Of a stretch of 64,000 bases of DNA, positions 48,897 to 57,205 are shown in pieces (position 1 is the stretch's first letter; every line of letters begins with the position of its first letter). The translations under genes were made by a program, and so were the position numbers. The notes below the pieces were generated by a model. The model was not told where the DNA came from. It worked only from the letters and a program-made list of their open reading frames with translations, and made no database searches. The DNA comes from Falsiroseomonas sp051860665 (lineage in GTDB: Bacteria > Pseudomonadota > Alphaproteobacteria > Acetobacterales > Acetobacteraceae). Location of the stretch: NCBI RefSeq assembly GCF_051860665.1, contig NZ_JBHYDM010000002.1, positions 62,001 to 126,000 on the forward strand. Reading direction: 5' to 3'.

Positions 48897-50412
48897 GCGC
48901 GATCTCCGCCCGGCCGCCAATCGGGCCGATCGACCAGAGCCGCGCCAGATGCGCATTCACCAGCTCCGCCGCATGCGGGCTGGTCCAGCCGCGCTGCACC
49001 GGCAGGAAGGCGGGATCGCCGGGGCGCAGGCGATGCAGGCGCAGCAGCCGCGCCAATGTGTCCGAAAGGGCGGATTCGCAGCCGGCCGTGCCATGCAGCG
49101 CCAGCAGCCGCGCCAGCTCCGCCGCGCCCAGCGGCTGGGAGAAGGCCTCGGCCGGCCGGCCACGGGCCACGGCTTCCGCGAAGCGCGGCGCTTCCACGGC
49201 CAGCACGCCGGCGCGGCCGGCGGCCTCGCGCAGCGCCTGCACGGCCGCGGGCCCCACCAGAACAGGCAGCCGGCCGCGGCGGATGAAGGCCTGGGCCACC
49301 GCCTCCGCCGCATCGCCCATCACCAGCAGCCGGTCGCAGCGGCCCTCGAATTCCCCGGCCGTCACCTGGAACAGCCGCGCGGCCACCGGATCATCCGCCG
49401 CCAGGATCAGGCCAAGGCGCGGCAGGCGGCCTGCGGCCTCCGGCGCGGCGCGCTGGGCGGCCAGGCTCGCCAGCAGTGGCGCGAAGGCGGCTTCCCGCCG
49501 CGCCAGCAGCAGGCGCAGCTGGGCGAGGGCGGCAACGCCGGCGACCTCGTTCGGCTCGGCGAAGGGGGTGGTGCGGCAGACGGCGTCCAGCAGGTCCGGC
49601 ACGGTGGCGGCGCGGGGCCGGCAGCGCAGCCAATGCGCCTCCTCGCCCCGGGGCTTCACCTGCAGCACCAGGTCGAGCACCGAGAGGCGATCGAGCCAGG
49701 CCGGGTCGATGCGGCCATAGCCGACCAGGGCCTGCGGCAGCGCCACCGCCTGCCAGTCCAGCAGCGGCGGGGCCACGGCTTCCGTCTGCCCGGTCACGGC
49801 ATCCGGCAGCAGGCCGAGGGGCACCGCCTCCAGCAGCGCCTCGCGCGGGAAGGCGGTGCTGCCGCGCACCACCACCATCACCTCGCCGGCGAGCGAGGTC
49901 AGCGTCTCCGCCTCCTCCAGCCCCAGGGCATCCTCGACCACCTTGCCGCGCACCGGGTTCAGCCGGGCGATCCAATCGGCGAAGGCGCCGAAGGGGCGCG
50001 GCCCCTCGGCCAGCAGCGGGTGCAGGGCGGGGCTGTTGGCGCAGTCCTGCAGCAGGGCGAAGCCGGCCTGCATCGGGCGGGCGGCCAGCGCCGCGGCCAG
50101 GTCGCCTTCCGCCCGCAGGGGCAGCCCGGCCGAGGCTTCCCCGGCCCGCAGCACGAGGCGTGCTTCGGCGGGGAGGCTGGCCAGCAGCAGGGCGAAACCC
50201 TGCGCGGGCGGGTCGTCTTGGGTCCCGGCCAGGTCCGGCCGCGGGTGAAAGCTGGCATGGGCGATGGGGCAGGGGCTCGCGGCCTCCACCGCCAGGGCGG
50301 CGCCGGGCGCCTGCGGGGCGCGCAGCCAGCCGAGCGCGAGGGCGCGACCACCAGGCAGGGGGGCGAGCGCGTCCAGGCCTAGCTGCAATTCATCCTCGAC
50401 CGGGTGAACCAC
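48889..50412 (-). CDS. Large protein of unknown function, glycan operon
   Basis: A 507-aa protein with no clear family. Residues about 15-105 are beta-rich with LPGGRALALGWLRAP and FHPRPDLAG; the middle is mixed; residues about 330-430 (RLGLILAADDPVAARLF, GRCDRLLVMGDAAEAV) resemble a Rossmann-like fold. There is no signal peptide or TM helix. The start is GTG 50412, because AGGAGGG (50425-50419) lies exactly 6 bp upstream; an in-frame ATG at 50436 contains that site inside its coding region and is unlikely. It is the first gene of the operon with two GT4 glycosyltransferases and could be a processing or export partner. Function unknown. Confidence 0.6.
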   Translation of the reverse strand: MVHPVEDELQLGLDALAPLPGGRALALGWLRAPQAPGAALAVEAASPCPIAHASFHPRPDLAGTQDDPPAQGFALLLASLPAEARLVLRAGEASAGLPLRAEGDLAAALAARPMQAGFALLQDCANSPALHPLLAEGPRPFGAFADWIARLNPVRGKVVEDALGLEEAETLTSLAGEVMVVVRGSTAFPREALLEAVPLGLLPDAVTGQTEAVAPPLLDWQAVALPQALVGYGRIDPAWLDRLSVLDLVLQVKPRGEEAHWLRCRPRAATVPDLLDAVCRTTPFAEPNEVAGVAALAQLRLLLARREAAFAPLLASLAAQRAAPEAAGRLPRLGLILAADDPVAARLFQVTAGEFEGRCDRLLVMGDAAEAVAQAFIRRGRLPVLVGPAAVQALREAAGRAGVLAVEAPRFAEAVARGRPAEAFSQPLGAAELARLLALHGTAGCESALSDTLARLLRLHRLRPGDPAFLPVQRGWTSPHAAELVNAHLARLWSIGPIGGRAEIAHG

Positions 50413-50550
50413 CCGAGACCCTCCTGCCGGGCGCATCCGCCCATCGGTTCGCCGCGGGCCCGCTGCCGTCAAACGGGCTTAAGTGCGGCCTGTCAACCGG
50501 TGCGGGTGGAAAACGGCACCGCTGCCCGTGCTACGGGGGGCGCGCCACCA

Positions 50551-51624
50551 TCAGGCCAGCCGGTGCGGCAGACCCGATTCCTCCACATAGGCCTTGAACA
50601 GCGCATAGCGGGCCGGATAGGCGGCCAGGAAGTCCGAATAATCGACCGCGGCACGCAGCGAGGCCGCGTCCCTGATCCGCATCGCCTCCTCCAGCGGCAT
50701 GGAGGGCAGCTTCAGATGGTCGCAAAGCTCCTGCGTCCGCCGGTCATGCCGCAGCCAGAGGGCCGGCACGCCGGCCTGGAGCGCGAACATATTGCCGTGA
50801 AAGCGGCTGCCGGTGCTGAAATCGTAACGGGCCATATGGGCCAGCCAGGTATCCAGGTCGAAGAACTTGCGGAAATGCGCCTTGCAATAGGCGGCATAGG
50901 ATTCGGGCGAAATGCCCTGGGCGGAAAAGAAGCGCTCCATCTTGGCATCGGCGGGCGGCGGCTGGTCCGCCTGCAGGAATTCCTCGTGGCTTTCCTGCTG
51001 GCCGATCATGTCAAAGCCGCGCTCGAACGCCCATTTCACCAGCGGCGCCTCTCGGCTGATCGAGGTGTAGTTGAAGGCGATCTGCGATCCCTCTTTCAGC
51101 GGCCGGGTCATCGCATGGGGAAAGTTCGGCGAAAGGCTCAGGAAGCAGGACTGGCAGCCCACCACGGCGGCGGTCTTGATGCCCAGCTTCTCCAGCACCT
51201 CGGCCGTGAAAGCCCCGCGGACGGCAATGCGGTTCGAGCGCTCGGCGATCATACGCAGTAGGCGAAGGGTGGGCTCGGGGATCGTCATATTGACCTCGCT
51301 TTCCGAGGCGGCCTGGGCGCCGAGCCCGAAGACGACGATCGGCTGGTCGGTCCTGGCGATATTCTGCGCCATGATGTCATGAAAGGCCGAGAGACTGTTC
51401 TGCGTGCTGCCAAGCCGGATGGCATTCGCCATGACCAGGACGATATGCGAGACACCCCTTGCCTTTTCCAGGTCCTTATCGGTCCAGGGGCGGATCGTCG
51501 GCAGATCGACGTGGCTTTGCAAAAGTCGGCGCGCAGCGACGGCGTGCAATATGTTGCCGGTATTGTCCGAGCGGAGAGGCCGGTAGACCGTCCCTGTTCC
51601 GATGACGCCAGGGATTCCAGACAT
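50551..51624 (-). CDS. Polysaccharide pyruvyl transferase family protein
   Basis: A 357-aa enzyme of the PS_pyruv_trans family (CsaB/GumL/ExoV relatives). N-terminal RSDNTGNIL, middle VVFGLGAQA and AVRGAFTAEVLEKLG, and the C-terminal SRFHGNMFALQAGVPAL (typical SRxHG) are the family motifs. Members add pyruvate ketals to sugars in exopolysaccharides or cell wall. ATG 51624 is used (TTG one codon earlier is possible). It diverges from a second pyruvyl transferase over 252 bp and is 138 bp upstream of the next gene on its strand. Confidence 0.82.
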   Translation of the reverse strand: MSGIPGVIGTGTVYRPLRSDNTGNILHAVAARRLLQSHVDLPTIRPWTDKDLEKARGVSHIVLVMANAIRLGSTQNSLSAFHDIMAQNIARTDQPIVVFGLGAQAASESEVNMTIPEPTLRLLRMIAERSNRIAVRGAFTAEVLEKLGIKTAAVVGCQSCFLSLSPNFPHAMTRPLKEGSQIAFNYTSISREAPLVKWAFERGFDMIGQQESHEEFLQADQPPPADAKMERFFSAQGISPESYAAYCKAHFRKFFDLDTWLAHMARYDFSTGSRFHGNMFALQAGVPALWLRHDRRTQELCDHLKLPSMPLEEAMRIRDAASLRAAVDYSDFLAAYPARYALFKAYVEESGLPHRLA

Positions 51625-51876
51625 CAATCACCCATCTGCACAAAAGGAAGTCCCGAAACGGAAAGGCCCAGGCCGCACCCCGAAACAGGGCATTTTCGCG
51701 CATTTCCACCGCTTACCATCATGTCGAAGCTGGACGTTCGAGTAAAGCGTCCGCGCCGTGCACTGTGGGGCAGGCGGGGCCGTGGGCGCGGCTTGGCTGG
51801 CCCAGGCTGCCAAGCTAGCCTCGCCCGCTCCGCGACCTGCCGCTGGCTGGGCGCCACCTCGGCGACAATCGGGACC

Positions 51877-52737
51877 ATGATGACCCACCCTTTCCATCGC
51901 ATGCTCGTCGAGGAGGTCCTGCGGCCACTTCGGAACCGCTCGGTGCTGTTCATGCCGAACAGCGGCAATGCCGGGGATTCGCTGATCAACCTGGCCACCA
52001 TGCACTGTCTGGACCGGATGAGTATTCGCTACAAGGCTGTCGGCCCCGGCGCCAAGGTGGATGGGGAGGCGGTGCTGCTGGGCGGCGGCGGCAACTTCAT
52101 CCCGGCCTATGGCACCATCCGCAAGGCCTTCGAGAACTTCCTCGACACGGCGAAGGAGATCATCCTTCTGCCGCATACCATCCGCGGCAATGAGGACCTG
52201 CTGCAGCGCATGGGCAGCAACGTCACCCTGATCGCGCGCGACGTGGAAAGCTATCGCCACGCCTCGGAAACCGCGACCCAGGCCCGCGTGCTGCTGGGCC
52301 ATGACATGGCCTTCCACACGGATGTGGAGCGCCTGCTGCAATCCTCCGACGCCGCCCTGCGCTACCAGCCGGCCTTCGAGGAGGCTCTGGCCGCCCGTAA
52401 GGTGGACCTGGCCGCGCTGCAGGCGAAGGAGAAGGTCTATTTCGCCCGCCGTGACGTGGAACGCGCGGGATCGATCGGCGGTGCGGATGCCGATATCTCG
52501 GCAATCTTCGCCCTCGGCACCTGGCCGGGCAAGGCGGAGACCTCCGCCTGGTGCTTCCTGGAGATGATCCGCACCGCGCCGCCCATCGTCTCGGACCGCC
52601 TGCATGTCGGCATCGGCGCGGCGCTGCTGGGCAAGGACTGCACGCTGCACGACAACAGCTATGGCAAGAACCTCGGCGTCTGGCGCCACAGCCTGCGGCA
52701 CCATTTCCCCACCGTGTCCTTTGCCGCGGCAGCCTGA
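51877..52737 (+). CDS. Second polysaccharide pyruvyl transferase family protein
   Basis: A 286-aa enzyme of the same family, different subtype. It begins with the NAGDSLI signature (FMPNSGNAGDSLI) and has a GGGGNFIP loop, KEIILLPHT and the C-terminal SDRLHVGIGAALLGK (SxRLHG variant with V). ATG 51877 (or 51880) precedes the conserved part; the open frame extends to 51721 and beyond, but that part is Arg-rich and looks intergenic. It is followed by a branching-type glycosyltransferase 24 bp downstream. It likely pyruvylates the same glycan as its divergent neighbour or a different position in it. Confidence 0.8.
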   Translation: MMTHPFHRMLVEEVLRPLRNRSVLFMPNSGNAGDSLINLATMHCLDRMSIRYKAVGPGAKVDGEAVLLGGGGNFIPAYGTIRKAFENFLDTAKEIILLPHTIRGNEDLLQRMGSNVTLIARDVESYRHASETATQARVLLGHDMAFHTDVERLLQSSDAALRYQPAFEEALAARKVDLAALQAKEKVYFARRDVERAGSIGGADADISAIFALGTWPGKAETSAWCFLEMIRTAPPIVSDRLHVGIGAALLGKDCTLHDNSYGKNLGVWRHSLRHHFPTVSFAAAA

Positions 52738-52761
52738 GCGGGTGCGGCAGGGGCGCAGGTG

Positions 52762-53643
52762 ATGGAAGCCGGTTTCGCCGTCCTGGCGCATCGGGCGCCG
52801 CCGGTCTGCCAGCGCCTGGTCCGGCGCCTGCTGCGGCTGGGGGACGTCTATCTGCACATCGATGCCAAGGTGACGCTGGAGGATTTCGTCCCCAGCGGGA
52901 TCGAGCACCTGCCTGGGCGGCTGCACCTGGCGCGGCGGCGCTTCAATATCCGCTGGGGCTCCTTCGCCATGATCGAGGCGACGCTGGCCCTGCTGGCGGA
53001 GATGCGCGCCACCAGGCCCTATCACCGCATCACCCTGCTCTCAGGCGACAGCTATCCGATTTTTCCGGATCGGCGGATGCGCGAATTCCTCTGCTCCGCC
53101 ACCGAGGCGATTTCCTGCCAGCCGGTGACAAGGGACAGTCGCAGGGTGAGGACCGAGCGGATCTTCATGCCCGACACCACGATGGGCACGCTCAAGGCGC
53201 AGATCACCGATCGCTTCCTCGCCCCTTCCGACGTGCCCGACCTGCTGGCGGCGATCGAACTGCTGCAGACGCGCGCGGAGTTCCTGCAGCGCAACCCGGT
53301 TCATATCGGGGGCCAGTGGTGGTCGCTGACCGGCGAAGCGCTGGGCCGGATCGAGGCCTTCCTCCAGGCCAATCCCGATTTCACCCGCCACTTCCGCTAC
53401 TCGGCCATCCCGGATGAGAGCTTCTTCCAGACCGCCTTCATGAAGGCGGTCCCGCATCCTGAGCGCCGCGTGGCAAGCCCCCTCCATATCCGCTGGGACA
53501 CCAAGCCGCGCCCCTTCGTCTTCCTGCTGCCGGAGCAGATCACCGACCTCCGCGCCTCCAACAAGCCTTTCACGCGCAAGGTGGCCGAGGAATCGGCCGA
53601 GCTGCTGGACCTGCTGGACGCCGAGGCCAATTCCGAAGCCTAG
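52762..53643 (+). CDS. Core-2/I-branching-type glycosyltransferase (GT14)
   Basis: A 293-aa enzyme of the Branch family. Motifs in order: VYLHIDAK (near 30), IRWGSFAMIEATLALL, RITLLSGDSYPI, GGQWWSLTGEAL and IPDESFFQT. Bacterial members are usually N-acetylglucosaminyl- or xylosyltransferases. It starts 24 bp after the pyruvyl transferase; GTG 52759 is an alternative start. Its TAG stop at 53641 lies in a CTAG shared with the convergent cysQ stop. Confidence 0.85.
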   Translation: MEAGFAVLAHRAPPVCQRLVRRLLRLGDVYLHIDAKVTLEDFVPSGIEHLPGRLHLARRRFNIRWGSFAMIEATLALLAEMRATRPYHRITLLSGDSYPIFPDRRMREFLCSATEAISCQPVTRDSRRVRTERIFMPDTTMGTLKAQITDRFLAPSDVPDLLAAIELLQTRAEFLQRNPVHIGGQWWSLTGEALGRIEAFLQANPDFTRHFRYSAIPDESFFQTAFMKAVPHPERRVASPLHIRWDTKPRPFVFLLPEQITDLRASNKPFTRKVAEESAELLDLLDAEANSEA

Positions 53644-54425
53644 GCCCCCCAGGCGATGAAGGCCCCGTTCCGGAAGCCGGCGCCCGCCTTGCCATAGGCG
53701 AAGGCCCCACCCTCCGGCGTTTCCACCCGCCCGCCGGCGGCCTCCAGCACCGCCTGGCCGGCGGCGGTGTCCCATTCCATGGTGGGGCCGAAGCGCGGGT
53801 AGACATCCGCCACCCCCTCCGCCAGCAGGCAGAATTTCAGCGAGGAGCCGATCGCCCGGTGCTCGCCGATCGGCAGCCGCGCCAGCCAGGCCTCCGTCTC
53901 CGGATCCATATGCGACCGGCTGGCCACCGCGGTCCAATCCGCCGCCGGCCGCGGCCGGGCACGGATGGGCCGCCAGGCGGCGCGCTTCGGATCGGCGCCC
54001 GGCGGCAGCGCCGCCATCTCCGCCCCGAAGCCCGCCGCGCCGCGCCAGATGCGCCCCAGCGCCGGCGCATAGACCACGCCACAGACCGGCCGCCCGGCCT
54101 CGACCAGGGCGATGTTCACCGTGAACTCGCCGGAAGGCCCCAGGAATTCGCGCGTGCCGTCCAGCGGGTCCACCAGGATGAAGGTGGCGCCGGGCGGCGG
54201 CGTCACCCGCGCCGCATCCTCCTCCGACACCACGGCGATCCCCGGGGCGGCGGCGGGCAGGGCGGCCGCGATCACGGCCTCCGCCGCCAGGTCCGCCTCG
54301 GTCAGCGGCGAGCCATCGGCCTTGGCCTGCACGTCATGCGGCCGGGCGCGGATCTCGACGATGCGCTGGCCGGCCTCGGCGGCGATGGCGGAGAGGCGCG
54401 CCAGCAGGGGGCCGTGGTCGGTCAT
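53640..54425 (-). CDS. cysQ: 3'(2'),5'-bisphosphate nucleotidase CysQ
   Basis: A 261-aa Mg-dependent, lithium-sensitive-type phosphatase that hydrolyses PAP (and PAPS) to AMP (APS). It has the metal-binding SEED, then DPLDGTREFLG, and the C-terminal EWDTAAGQAVLEAAGG motif. It prevents build-up of PAP, the by-product of sulfotransfer and of PAPS reduction. The start at 54425 is at MTDHGPLL; AGGA lies about 12 bp upstream. It diverges from cysNC over 115 bp and converges on the branching glycosyltransferase. Confidence 0.93.
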   Translation of the reverse strand: MTDHGPLLARLSAIAAEAGQRIVEIRARPHDVQAKADGSPLTEADLAAEAVIAAALPAAAPGIAVVSEEDAARVTPPPGATFILVDPLDGTREFLGPSGEFTVNIALVEAGRPVCGVVYAPALGRIWRGAAGFGAEMAALPPGADPKRAAWRPIRARPRPAADWTAVASRSHMDPETEAWLARLPIGEHRAIGSSLKFCLLAEGVADVYPRFGPTMEWDTAAGQAVLEAAGGRVETPEGGAFAYGKAGAGFRNGAFIAWGA

Positions 54426-54540
54426 TGCGGTCGGGTTCCTGTCGCATGCGGCGCATCTTGCCGCGCCGAGGGTGGTCATGGGATAGCCGAAAGGCAAGCA
54501 GGGCCACCCGCCACGCGCATCAGGAGCCGGACGGACCGCC

Positions 54541-56412
54541 ATGGACAGCCACCGCCACGACGCCATCCCGCCTTCCCGCGGCCTGCTGCGCTTCCTCACC
54601 TGCGGCTCCGTCGACGACGGCAAGTCCACCCTGATCGGCCGGCTGCTCTTCGACAGCCGCCTGATCATGGAGGATACGCTGGCGGCCATCACCAAGGACA
54701 GCCGCAAGCACGGCACGGTGGGAGAGGAGGTGGACCTCGCCCTGCTGGTGGATGGGCTGGAGGCGGAGCGCCAGCAGGGCATCACCATCGATGTCGCCTA
54801 CCGCTTCTTCGCCACCCCGCGGCGCAGCTTCATCGTCGCCGATACGCCGGGGCATGAGCAGTACACGCGCAACATGGCGACGGGGGCGTCCAATTCCGAC
54901 CTCGCCATCATCCTGTGCGATGCGCGGCGCGGCGTGCTGACCCAGACCCGGCGCCACGCCTATATCTGCTCGCTGCTCGGCATCCGGCACGTGGTGCTGG
55001 CGGTGAACAAGATCGACCTGGTGGGTTTCGACCAGGCCGTCTTCGACCGCATCACCGGCGATTTCTCCCGATTTGCCGCCGGGCTCGGCTTCCACACCAT
55101 GCAGCCGATCCCCGTCTCGGCGCGCTTCGGCGACAATGTCTCGGGCGAGTCCGGCAATACGCCCTGGTATCGCGGACCGACGCTGATCGCGCATCTGGAG
55201 CAGGTGGAGCCGGAGGCCGAGGCGGCGGCGCGCCCTTTCCGTTTCCCCGTGCAATGGGTGAACCGGCCCAGCCAGGATTTTCGCGGATTCTCGGGCACCG
55301 TCGCCTCCGGCCGCATCGCGACCGGCGAGGCGGTGGTGGTCGCCGCCTCCGGCAAGGCCAGCACGATCGCCCGGATCCTCGGCCCGGATGGCGACCAGAC
55401 GGTGGCCACGGCCGGCGATGCCGTGACCCTTTGCCTGGCGGATGAGGTGGATGTGGCGCGCGGCGATGTGCTGGTGCCGCCCGCCGAGCGCCCCGCGGTG
55501 ACGGACCAGTTCGCCGCGCATATCCTGTGGATGGACGAGGAGCCGCTGCTGCCCGGCCGGCAATACCTGATGCGTTCCGGCAATCTCTGGACGCCGGTCT
55601 CCGTCACCTCCATCCGCCACCGCGTCGATGTGAATACGCTGGAACACCAGGCGGCGCGGCGCCTCGACCTCAACGAGATCGGCTTCTGCAACCTCTCGGC
55701 CGCCCAGCGCGTGCCGCTCGACCCCTATGCGGAGAATCGCCAGACCGGCGCCTTCGTGCTGGTGGACCGCTTCAGCAACCGCACCGCCGGCGCCGGCATG
55801 GTCGCCTTCAGCCTGCGCCGCGCCACCAATATCCACGCGGAGGAATTCCTGGTGGACAAGGCCGCCCGCGCGGCGCTGGACCACCAGAAGCCGCTGGCGC
55901 TGTGGTTCACCGGCCTCTCCGGCTCCGGCAAGTCCACCATCGCCAAGCTGGTGGAACAGGCGCTGCATGCGGAGGGCCGGCACACCTATACGCTGGACGG
56001 CGACAACCTGCGGCACGGGCTGAACCGCGACCTCGGCTTCACCGATGCCGACCGCGTCGAGAACATCCGCCGTGTCGGCGAAGTGGCAAAACTCTTCGTC
56101 GATGCCGGGCTGATCGTCATCTGCTCCTTCATCTCGCCCTTCCGGGCGGAGCGGCAGATGGTGCGGGAGATGATGGGCGAGGGCGAGTTCATCGAGGTCT
56201 TCGTCGACACGCCGATCGAGGACTGCATCAGGCGCGACCCCAAGGGTCTCTACGCCAAGGCCCTGGCCGGCACGATCCGCAACTTTACGGGAATCAGCAG
56301 CCCTTACGAGGCACCCGAAGCACCGGAACTGCGCATCGCAACCCCGGGCCTGACGCCGGAGGAAGCGGCCGGCCAGGTGCTGGCGCATCTGCGGCGCCTG
56401 CTGGCCGGCTGA
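54541..56412 (+). CDS. cysNC: Bifunctional sulfate adenylyltransferase subunit 1 / APS kinase (CysN-CysC)
   Basis: A 623-aa fusion. The N-terminal GTPase (CysN) has GSVDDGKST (22-30), DTPGHEQYTRNMATG and NKIDL, plus EF-Tu-like beta-barrel domains. The C-terminal APS kinase (about 450-623) has Walker A GLSGSGKST near 458-466 and DGDNLRHGLNRDLGF, with SFISPFRAER after it, so both halves look active. The enzyme makes PAPS from sulfate with the CysD subunit. No cysD lies within the window, which is unusual since cysD normally sits just upstream. It is followed, 4 bp on, by a sulfotransferase. Confidence 0.95.
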   Translation: MDSHRHDAIPPSRGLLRFLTCGSVDDGKSTLIGRLLFDSRLIMEDTLAAITKDSRKHGTVGEEVDLALLVDGLEAERQQGITIDVAYRFFATPRRSFIVADTPGHEQYTRNMATGASNSDLAIILCDARRGVLTQTRRHAYICSLLGIRHVVLAVNKIDLVGFDQAVFDRITGDFSRFAAGLGFHTMQPIPVSARFGDNVSGESGNTPWYRGPTLIAHLEQVEPEAEAAARPFRFPVQWVNRPSQDFRGFSGTVASGRIATGEAVVVAASGKASTIARILGPDGDQTVATAGDAVTLCLADEVDVARGDVLVPPAERPAVTDQFAAHILWMDEEPLLPGRQYLMRSGNLWTPVSVTSIRHRVDVNTLEHQAARRLDLNEIGFCNLSAAQRVPLDPYAENRQTGAFVLVDRFSNRTAGAGMVAFSLRRATNIHAEEFLVDKAARAALDHQKPLALWFTGLSGSGKSTIAKLVEQALHAEGRHTYTLDGDNLRHGLNRDLGFTDADRVENIRRVGEVAKLFVDAGLIVICSFISPFRAERQMVREMMGEGEFIEVFVDTPIEDCIRRDPKGLYAKALAGTIRNFTGISSPYEAPEAPELRIATPGLTPEEAAGQVLAHLRRLLAG

Positions 56413-56416
56413 ACCC

Positions 56417-57205
56417 ATGTCCATGCATCTGTTGTCCGAGGGCCGCGCCCTGGCCTTCCTGCGCGAGGCCGACCTCACCGCCGGGCCCTGCATCTTCGTG
56501 CATGTGCCGAAGACCGCCGGCACGTCCCTGCGCGCCGAGCTCGCGGCGATCCTGCCGCCCGACGTCAATATCCATGTCGACTATACCGACACCACGCGCA
56601 GCTTCCGCGAACGCATCGACGAGGCGGTGGAGCGCTTCCTCGACCAGGCAGGGCCTGGCGGCATCCGCTTCGCCTCCGGCCATATCGTCGCGCGCCATGT
56701 CGCGCGCATCGCGGAACGCCTGCCGCAGGCGCGCTTCATCACCATGCTGCGCGACCCGGTGGCGCGGGTGATCTCCGACTATCGCCACCAGCGGTCCCCG
56801 CGCCAGCCCGGCTTCGAGGCCTTCCGCCAGCGCGTGCCGGATCTGGACGCCTATCTCGCGCTGCGCTGGGAGATGGACAAGTCGGCGCTGCACCTGGTGC
56901 CGCAGGAGATCCTGGCCCGCGGCGATACGGCGGCCGCCATCGAGCACGTCGCGCGCTGCTTCGCCTTCGTCGGCATCCAGGAAATGTACGACCTGTCCTT
57001 CCGCGCCATCACCGCCTTGGCGGGCCGGCAGCAGGCGCCGCAGATCCGGGCCAATGTGAACATGGATGAGGACGGCACGGATGCGGTGGATGCCGCGACG
57101 GCCGCGCGCATCCGTGCGCTGAACCCGATGGATGCGGCGCTCTACGACCATTTCGCGGAGGCGCTGCGCACCGCAACCCCGGCGCTGCGCGCCGTGCTGG
57201 GATGA
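56417..57205 (+). CDS. Sulfotransferase family 2 protein (first of a pair)
   Basis: A 262-aa putative PAPS-dependent sulfotransferase. The 5'-phosphosulfate loop FVHVPKTAGTSLR (28-39) and the 3'-phosphate-binding LRDPVARVISDY (111-122) are intact. A second Arg and Ser pair (RHQRSP) follows as in heparan-type sulfotransferases. No signal peptide or TM helix, so sulfation would occur in the cytoplasm. It lies 4 bp after cysNC and overlaps the next sulfotransferase by 4 bp; co-transcription is very likely. The acceptor is unknown. Confidence 0.85.
   Translation: MSMHLLSEGRALAFLREADLTAGPCIFVHVPKTAGTSLRAELAAILPPDVNIHVDYTDTTRSFRERIDEAVERFLDQAGPGGIRFASGHIVARHVARIAERLPQARFITMLRDPVARVISDYRHQRSPRQPGFEAFRQRVPDLDAYLALRWEMDKSALHLVPQEILARGDTAAAIEHVARCFAFVGIQEMYDLSFRAITALAGRQQAPQIRANVNMDEDGTDAVDAATAARIRALNPMDAALYDHFAEALRTATPALRAVLG

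Noticed and set aside
51721..51877. ATG 51721 as the start of the second pyruvyl transferase
   Set aside because: The 52-residue extension is Arg/Gly-rich and unlike the family; the conserved part starts after 51877.
54541..56412. Translation elongation factor Tu or SelB-like gene
   Set aside because: The GTPase part resembles EF-Tu, but the C-terminal APS kinase and the CysN signature identify CysNC.
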